DNA of 64,000 bases from Oasisia sp. SBJ-2009 (lineage: Eukaryota > Annelida > Polychaeta > Sabellida > Siboglinidae). Positions 53,176 to 64,000 of this stretch are shown in pieces. Made by a program: the position numbers and the translations under genes. Positions within the stretch are counted from its first letter, which is position 1, and the number at the start of each line of letters is the position of its first letter. The DNA lies in the NCBI GenBank assembly GCA_964017155.1, contig OZ024862.1, positions 45,147,462-45,211,461 of the forward strand, read 5' to 3'. Under the pieces are notes generated by a model. The model saw only the letters and a program-made list of their open reading frames with translations. It did not search any database and was not told the origin of the DNA.

Positions 53176-54288
53176 GTTCGCAGACAACAAAGCTTCAAAA
53201 CAGGCCTAACTAATAGTGTGTATGTGTTTATTATAAAACCTGCACTACAAATGATGTTTTGACGTGAAGGGTATATTGCTCGTACAGGTGCAAACAGGCC
53301 ACAGTTTACTATCAGTGATCGCAACAGTTTGAAGATACCCATACGTCAGCCAGAATGCCACACCGTCGAAATGAATCAATGAAATGTTTTGCGTTTTGTT
53401 TTGAATTCATTGTTTTACACGTGGATAAAGAAATGTGACAGAAGGACAGGAACTGGGCGGACTTTGAATGATTTAATCTGCAAAATTACGTTTCCGCAGA
53501 CAAATCACTCGAAGGCAAATAAAATTGATATATCTACCCGATTCTTTGTTAGTAAATGTAATCTTTTTACAAATTTACAACTGCATAGTATTCAACATGG
53601 ATAATAGCACATTGACGTTGTCAAACACCCTCATTTGAATTACCCTTTATGCTTGTCGAAACGTGATTAAATCACCGGTGTTCTTTCATGCCTCACGAAT
53701 CATGACGTTCATTGTAACACAGTAAATAACGGTAAATCTCTGCATAAAAGTCAACCTAGCTTCGTGTTCAACATGTAGAAAGCACGCGTTGTCTGTCTTC
53801 TCTTCTATCACCGAGCATCACGTAGTAGTAGTTGACTGCAGAAGATTATATGACTAGACGTCAACAATAATGTTTTGGTACAATTAAGCAACACTTAAGA
53901 TTCAAAGCAAATCCTACAAAATAAGTGAATTAAGAAGAAAGGTTTATCAAGCGTGCGAGTAGTGAAGGATGAATAATAAAGGTGACTATTTTTTGCTCCG
54001 AAACGCCTCACAATGCACAGCAAGTGGCACACAATTAACACAGGCAGACACATTACACAAATAAACACCTACTAATATGTGCATCAACTTATTGTTCAGT
54101 AGTTAAGCAACGAAGGCGGGTGGGTGGATACGACAGAAAAACATCAATTTTAATAATTATAAATACTCCATATCATAAAACCAACTGAAGGGGGCCTTTA
54201 AGAAAAGGAAGACTTCAAAAGCTGCAGTAGCCAAAGCTAAAAACCTAGGCGAAAAAAGAGTGGTAAGACAAGATGGGAACATAATTAA
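53176..54288. other. 3' flank of lectin copy 3
   Basis: Non-coding. AATAAA at 53518-53523 is a likely polyadenylation signal. Homology to the copy 1 flank ends near 54100; the last 190 bp before the zinc-finger unit hold nothing recognisable. Confidence 0.65.
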
Positions 54289-56060
<1,772 letters not shown>

Positions 56061-57150
56061 TTGAAACGCTTCTCGCTGGTACGAGTGTTTACATTCACTT
56101 CTGTTGCTAACCTGTTTACATTCAGCACACTTACTGGCTTTTACCACAGCATGGTACACACTTGTCTCTTCAAAGTTATGGTCTTCACTGCATATAACGT
56201 TGTGTCACAATCGATAGAGCACTTGACCGTCACTGTATAATATTCACTGAGACATCTAAATCATATGCACAACATTTTACGTTTTTCGCCAATGTTAGCA
56301 TCAAAATGCAAGATTGAAGACACCACCTTTTGTAAAACGTTTCCAGAAGCGCGAGACTTCATTAGGTAATTTGTGGACGGCATCTTTGTGGATGTGGTCC
56401 GCCAGTGCCGCTCGTTTGGGTCCCACATGATTTGGCCCAAAACGGCTTCGGGCCAGTCTAACGGATGATTTAGCCTACACTATACTTTGTTAAAATGCAG
56501 AGGTGCCGTGTCGGAAGTTTCGGATAATTAATTACGGAAGAATAGGTCCACACTCTCTGTACGGATTATATGTAACTTCGTAAGGGTACTAAAAATGATG
56601 CCTACTTCTGGTTAATGTAATAACAAAATGATATGCATAGGTATATATATACATATATTTATAGTTATATATAATAATAAATATGTATATATTGTACGTG
56701 TCTGCATATATATATATATATATATATGTATATGTACAATTCGGAGAGGTTGCATACATATAATTATATATGACATGTATATGTAAATATAATGATACCC
56801 TCTGTGTACACAAATTGAGATGAATTTATATAGGCCTTACCACGTCATTATCGTAAGCTACCAATCAATGACCCCTTTAAGATAACACCTTCACAATATG
56901 TGTTTATTTGTTGTCGGATTGCAGTAGCATTAACAGAATCCTTGCTAATAAACACTGGCTTGTGCTAATCTAATTGAAGATGTTGGGCACACTATCTGTG
57001 CTCATTGCCTTGATGTTATCAATTGACCACAACTCATTTGAACTTCTTGAATATCTCTATCATCATCATCATCATCATTATATATACATATAAATTAACT
57101 AAATGTTACATACATATCATGTATTATATATATAACACATATTATATAGC
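56061..57150. other. Zinc-finger unit 3 flank
   Basis: Parallel to the upstream flanks of units 1 and 2 (GTCTCTTCAAAGTTATG, CACCTTTTGTAAAACG, GGCCCAAAACGGCTTCGG). It also contains the block shared with 23215-23300 (56955-57070) and in inverted form with 26690-27060. No open gene. Confidence 0.6.
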
Positions 57151-57227
<77 letters not shown>

Positions 57228-57252
57228 ATACATACATATTATATATATATAA

Positions 57253-57306
<54 letters not shown>

Positions 57307-57382
57307 CATACATAATATGTATATTAAATTAATGTAATTTATTATATATATATATATATATACATAATATCAAGATGATGGC

Positions 57383-57436
<54 letters not shown>

Positions 57437-57440
57437 TAAC
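57151..57440. repeat. (TA)n-rich block
   Basis: Several TA runs separated by AATACATACATATT-like and AAGATGATGG interruptions, then (AC)n at 57423-57435. Confidence 0.9.
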
Positions 57441-57633
57441 ATGCAATTAAAGAATATATAAGATTCCCACCACAAAGAATAGGCAAGTCGAAGCAGGACG
57501 GATAAACAATTATTGTTATCACACACTGGATATAAATGGTATAGTTGAGTCAAAGACAGCTCGTCAATCAGACGGATTACAGGTTACAACAGTAATTGAT
57601 AAATTCTCTAAAAAAAACAGTACACATACATAT

Positions 57634-58915
<1,282 letters not shown>

Positions 58916-58924
58916 CTCTGCAAT

Positions 58925-59660
58925 GAATCCGGGACAAAACCCCCTTAGACAAAGCCCCCTTGGACAAAACCCCCTTGTACAAAACCCCCTCCATACATAA
59001 TTCCATCAGGACATAAACCGCTCGGACAAAACCCCCTCATCACAGATACTAGCCTCAATAATTATCGAAATAATTACACATCACTTGGCATGTATGTATG
59101 TGCATACTATATACAAAATGTAACTCTGATATGCGAAATATTTCATGTGGGATCCAACAGGGTTCAATATTTGACCCCAAACTATGTATTCTATATATTA
59201 ATGATATGTGTAACATATCTAATCTAATATAAAATTCATCCTCTGCAGATGATGCTAACATTTTTTATGCAAATAGTAATATTGGTAGACTAAATGAAAC
59301 AATATATTGTGTATTGGAAAAATTATGCGTATAGTTTGAGTAAATAAATTAACTGTAAATGAACATAACCATTTCTCAGACACTAACCGGAATCGCCACA
59401 GCATTTGGTGGAAATAAACAGTCTGATGAATGGAACTAGAAGGTTAATTTTGCAATAGAAATAAAAATAAAATAATATTTCTTTTAATCACTCTTGAGTT
59501 TAGTATCACTGATGAGGGGGTTTTGTCTGAGCGGTTTATGTCCGGTAAGGGTTTGTGTCTAGAGGTAGTCATGTATGGAAGGGGGTTTTGTCCGAGGGGG
59601 TTTTGTCCGAGGGGGTTTTGTCCGAGGGGGTTTTGTCCAGAGGGGTTTTGTCCGCGCACC
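58925..59660. mobile_element. Foldback element with 9-bp target duplication
   Basis: CTCTGCAAT flanks the element on both sides (58916-58924 and 59661-59669). The left end is a tandem array of GGACAAAACCCCC-type units (58931-59040). The right end is the inverted array of the 15-bp unit GGGGGTTTTGTCCGA (about 59507-59657). Foldback and Mutator-like elements make 9-bp duplications. The interior (about 59148-59330, plus) reads CGIQQGSIFDPKLCILYIND, then ADDANIFYANSN after a stop, which is a fragment of a LINE reverse transcriptase. Confidence 0.8.
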
Positions 59661-59669
59661 CTCTGCAAT

Positions 59670-59965
59670 ACAGGCATGTAGTATAATAGTCTGGATATAT
59701 CTAGGGGCAGTATTAAGTCACCTACCAACTAGGAACATATAAACCAATCATAAACTATGATTGACATATGATTACTTTGTTAATATACTCGAGTACGATT
59801 ACTCAAAAAGTACTCATACTCGAGTATGAGTATGATTACTCCATCTCTGGTATGAGTACAAGTACGAGTACATAGCCCATAAGTTTTATGACCACAAGTA
59901 CAAGTACTTCAAAAATATACTCGAGTACATCTGGAAAATACGAGTACTGAGTACTTCTGCCCCAT

Positions 59966-60034
<69 letters not shown>

Positions 60035-60360
60035 TATATATATGTATGTATATACAGATATACATCTATGTATATATATACATTATGTATTTATATATGT
60101 ATACACACCCACATATATATATATATATATATAATGCAATGAAAGAATACACCAAAAAGGGTTCCGCCACCAGATAAGTATTACTACATGTGGATATCAA
60201 TGTTATAGTCGACTCAAAGAATGATTGTCAGACAGACGACAGGTCATAAAGGTATGACTCATAATATCGATAGTAATAATATATTTTATAACAGAAGAAA
60301 TATCGTCAGATTACAAGTCACAAGAGTAATATAAATAATTTCCAGAATACTAACTATATA
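59670..60360. other. Non-coding stretch with GAGTAC cluster and (TA)n
   Basis: 59785-59960 is packed with GAGTAC/GTACTC and TACTCGAGTA. A (TA)n array lies at 59971-60030. 60131-60260 is a degenerate copy of the zinc-finger-unit flank block seen at 33325 and 57440. Confidence 0.6.
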
Positions 60361-60450
60361 TCAAAACAGAAGATTTCATTTGGCTAAAGAAATTTCTGAC
60401 CTTTAGCCAAACTGACCATTTTAAACAGATTTTAGACCAAGTGCTAGCCT
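60361..60450 (+). repeat. Dispersed 'ggctaaag' repeat, copy 3
   Basis: GATTTCATTTGGCTAAAGAA, TTTCTGACCTTTA and AAACAGATTTTAG match the other copies; truncated after GCTAGCCTA. Confidence 0.5.
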
Positions 60451-60621
60451 ACTAATGTTAATGTTATTACATTAATATTAGGTGTCAAGTGTTGCCTGGC
60501 TTTTAAAAACTGCAAAAATTTCCCATTAATTAAGTTTGCATGTTTCCAATATTCTCAATAGTTGTTCAGCTCTCTTTTTGTCATTAAACAATGTTTCTAT
60601 TAAATTATATTGGGTGTTTAT

Positions 60622-63600
60622 TTGCTTTATGTGTGCTTAGATGGATGCCTAGAAATGGCTAAAGAAAATTTCATTTGGCTAAAGTCAAGATATTTCTGAC
60701 CTTTACTAGTCAAATTGACTAAACAGATGTAGGCCCAGTGGCAGTGCTAGCCTAGTGGTTGCACGGGCGTCGATCGGTGGGGGACGGGGGGACGCGTCGC
60801 CCCCCCCCCCCACTTTTCAGGGCGGGGGGGGGCAGCATAGGAATTGTCCCCCCCCCCACTTTTCATTTCAGAAACATTGCGAGGCATATAGCCTGACTCA
60901 ACACTCCTCTCTCTTAAATGCCGCTACATAGGACTAACTAGACAATACACTCGCGATATGAAGTTCGGCAAAGTTATTTATATCGCAAATTTACACGAGG
61001 CAAACAAGTTTTAAGGCATGTTTTGCTGTCAGTGCGCCATAATCCGTGATAGTTATTAAAACAAACGTAATATTTTAATGTATTGAACGAAATTTTAGAC
61101 AACTCTTCACAGTAGTCATCATAGAAGAGTTATCGAACAGCCCGTGGCATTTACACCAAAAAGGCTTTGTTATTTCGCTGCACATTGATGATTTTAAATT
61201 TGGCGCTCAGAAAGGCCAATCGGAAAGTTTATAACTACCGGAAAAAGTCATAATTAATATCAATGCATGTATTACACCAGATTAATAATATATTCAGGAT
61301 CATTAGAGATTTCAATTAAGACATACATTTGAATTAATTACCTGTAGGGACCTGTCCACTGCGGCCCAAACTTGCCACCCCTTCTGCCCTGATTCCTCAT
61401 GTTCTTGCGGAGTACAAGGTCACCGACATTGAAGTTGAAGACCTTCACTCCTGCTGTCCGTCGTCTAGCATACTCTGCCTTCTGTTGCTCCTGCGCAGCA
61501 TGGACATTTGCCTTAACCTGGAACAGTATACTAGCCGAGTTACCCAGCTATGCCTGTGGAAGATGGAATCCCAGTGTGGCTGTTAGATCAAATGCACAAT
61601 TTAAGTTAGATCCAGGCAAAACTGATGAGAAAGAAGAACCTGTTCTTCAATCTATATTATCCAATTATGCACTATGTATGAATAGGTTTCATGCATTAAT
61701 TGAAACATGGCTGAATATTTATTATATAAATAAACATGATTTTTAGAATGAACAACGTTTCAATGAAATGAGTAGTATAGCATTTTGAGCAGTCATATGT
61801 ACCGAATACTATATAACACAAAGAACTACGCTGTGCTCTATTCATAGCAAGGTGATTACAAACATCACAACAATTATTATATCAGGACAGTTGTTAATAA
61901 GTTGTACCTACCTTCTCGTGCACCATTGGGATTTGTTGCACAAGACGCTCCTGGTATGCGTCCACCTCCTCCTCAGTATACCTCGGAATGTCAACATAGG
62001 TGTCCATGTCAACAACGTCCATCTATGTAATAACACAAAAGAGTAAATAGAATGGTCAGTTGAGAATATAAGCTTACTCTTTCATCTGTAATTAAATAAC
62101 TAAACAACACTATATCAGTGTTTGGGTTTAATACATCGCTATTTGGTATAAGGTCGTTCGGTAGATGAGACTTCACTGATTAATCAAAGGAAGAGAATGA
62201 ACACAGCAATGTACACACTATACTAATAGTAATGCCACCCTAAAGCATGTTAACACGTAAACAAATATGCAAAATGTGTAGAAGGAAAGTACTCAACATA
62301 CACACCATCTTTACATTAGAAACATTAAGAAGAAAGGTGTACATTTTGTGGAGCGCTGTCTCTGTGTGCGGATACTGAAGGCCACTTCCTCCAGGTACTC
62401 ATCCCAGTCCACCTGGTGCTCACTCGCGAGCTTGCTTAGTCTCGTCTTCAGTGTCTGGTTGGTCCTAAAACAGGTTTAACTTGTTATGTGATCAAAACAG
62501 TTCCAGGTATGTACAAAACAGACTGTATTAGTACAGTGTATGCCGATATGCAATTCTAGCAATTGCATACAATGGAAACGTAGACAGAAATAAATTATGG
62601 ACTTGATAAAAGTCTAAATATTCACAGTAAAATTATGATTATAACATTAATGGGCAACTCATAATCCATGAGCATTATTGAACTACTTCAACAAAACTAA
62701 CATAACTGACTATATGATGTACTGGTAGTGGTAGCACCTTTCAGCCAGTCCATTAGTCTGTGGATGATAAGCAGCTGTTATCATGCGTTTTATGTCAAAC
62801 TTCTTTGCCAGATCATCATTCAACTTGTTGACAAATTCTCTGCCCTGGTCTGAGAGTAGTTTTGTGGGGGCACCATACCTGTAAAACAAAAGGACGTTTT
62901 GACATATTTACACATGTTATAATACCTACTTTGGTGAAGAAAAAAGACACTACAAAGTATCAGTGATTCTCACTTGTCTTAAGATAAATTATATGTAGCA
63001 CTACTATAGTTTATATGTATTTAATATCTCCAATCAATGTAGTTGCTTGCTTACTTTGTTCATTTAATCAATGTTTACTTTCATTGTAAACATATTTACT
63101 ATTTACCTACAATTCTACAAGTTCAATTTATCTGGAAAAAGGGTATATCCTGCTGAAATAAACTTAAACATGCAGTAGTAATCATACCTGTAGATGTAGG
63201 TTTTCAGTGCACGTGCCACACATAGACCCGACTTCTGTGTTAACGGTAAGAACTCAACATACTTTGTGAAGTAGTCGGTGAGGGTAAGAACATACTTCAT
63301 TCCAGCCTCTGTCTCTGGTAGTGGACCTACAAACAAAATAACAAAGTACTGTAAACCAAATAGTGACCTTCTTTTTAAATTGTCATTACATTTTACTTTC
63401 ATTAATAATTAACAATTACATCTCTAAAATAATACATTGAATCCAGATAACATTTTGTTCAGAAAATTAAGCAAGACATGGGTAAGCTGATGCTTGCGGT
63501 GGTCAGTTGAGCCACTCCTTCCAATTACTTCACAAATTGTTTCATCTGAAACAGCAACTGTTATCATCACTATTGCATTTTAACATTTATTCTGGTAATA

Positions 63601-64000
63601 TCAAAATGTGTCTCCAACCATTGTAAAATTGTCCTAGTTATTTCTTACCCATTGGAAAAGCATACACTTTCATCTTTAAATAAATACCTAAACAACACTC
63701 TATCGGTGTTTTAATACATCACCATTTGGTATAAGGTCATTTGGTAGATGAGATTTCACTGATTAATCAGATGAAGAGAATGAACATATTCATATGTAGA
63801 TAATATATATATCCATGTTTCCGAAGACCAACAATAGGTATATGTGTATACATTAAAATAAAGCAATACCTATAAGATCCATCCCAACCATATGCATAGG
63901 TTCAACAATTTTGATTGGGGTCAGTTTTGGTGCCACAGTCTTCAGCTTATCATACTGCTGACAGGTATCACAATGACCAATCTGAATCAAAAGAAAATAT
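60622..64000. repeat. Direct duplicate of 1-3410 (right copy)
   Basis: Base 60622 corresponds to base 1 and the match runs to the window end with few differences. It includes the dispersed repeat, the C/G-run repeat and six integrase exons. The duplicate probably continues beyond the window. Confidence 0.95.
61342..63981 (-). pseudogene. Spliced gypsy/Ginger-type DDE integrase gene, copy 2 (partial)
   Basis: Exons at 63981-63870, 63326-63188, 62878-62738, 62464 to about 62322, 62022-61912 and 61517-61342 match copy 1 and keep its splice sites. The zinc-binding exon would lie past the window end. Here the catalytic core is complete: MDLIGPLPE, SDQGREF and YHPQTNGLAER, with exactly 35 residues between the second Asp and the Glu. 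A 73-bp deletion near 62322, between AACAT repeats, removes the end of the fifth exon and its donor site. The transcript would have to read into the intron or skip that exon. The terminal GPY exon is intact. Confidence 0.8.

Overview
This is a eukaryotic, AT-rich, repeat-dense stretch of an animal genome. Spliced exons, APE-type LINEs, a tRNA-derived SINE, long (TA)n arrays, C2H2 zinc-finger arrays, EGF/F-type-lectin membrane proteins and allantoinase exons all point to an invertebrate metazoan. The style of the zinc fingers (TGDKPYKCD linkers) and of the EGF/lectin proteins makes a lophotrochozoan such as a mollusc plausible, but I cannot fix the species.

Layout. 0-4.2 kb: a multi-exon Ty3/gypsy-type (GIN/Ginger-like) DDE integrase gene on the minus strand, with clean splice sites. 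A second, partial copy lies as a direct repeat at 60.6-64 kb. 5.5-6.4 kb: a long-inverted-repeat transposon. 8.8-13.3 kb: a decayed LINE (minus). 13.5-16.1 kb: a 5'-truncated RTE-type LINE with an 837-codon open frame and a long target-site duplication. 16.1-18.7 kb: NRF-1-like palindromes and repeats carrying CTCF-like motifs. 18.7-20.1 kb: a LINE remnant. 20.5-23.3, 30.0-33.5 and 54.3-57.6 kb: three copies of a zinc-finger segment; the first two have long open arrays (14 and 18 fingers) and the third is broken. 23.6-25.0 kb: a decayed CR1 copy. 27.2-28.8 kb: an L2-like LINE. 33.9-35.4 kb: a non-autonomous DNA transposon.

36-54 kb is a tandem array in which an intronless EGF + F-type lectin transmembrane gene alternates with 3' exons of an allantoinase gene. 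The first lectin copy is a 3' fragment with a frameshift, and the second (708 aa) and third (618 aa) are open. The allantoinase pieces are 5'-truncated and the first carries a stop codon. A nearly full-length CR1 element (46.8-51.0 kb, TAGA target duplication) interrupted the second unit; the undisturbed sister copy gives the empty site. 57.6-58.2 kb is a 600-bp (TA)n array. 58.9-59.7 kb is a foldback element with a 9-bp target duplication that holds a reverse-transcriptase fragment.

The genes most likely to be expressed are the two lectin/EGF genes, the two long zinc-finger arrays and possibly the 0-4.2 kb integrase. The strongest leads are the spliced integrase pair, whose two copies carry different lesions, and the lectin/EGF array, whose EGF number changes by exact 117-bp units.
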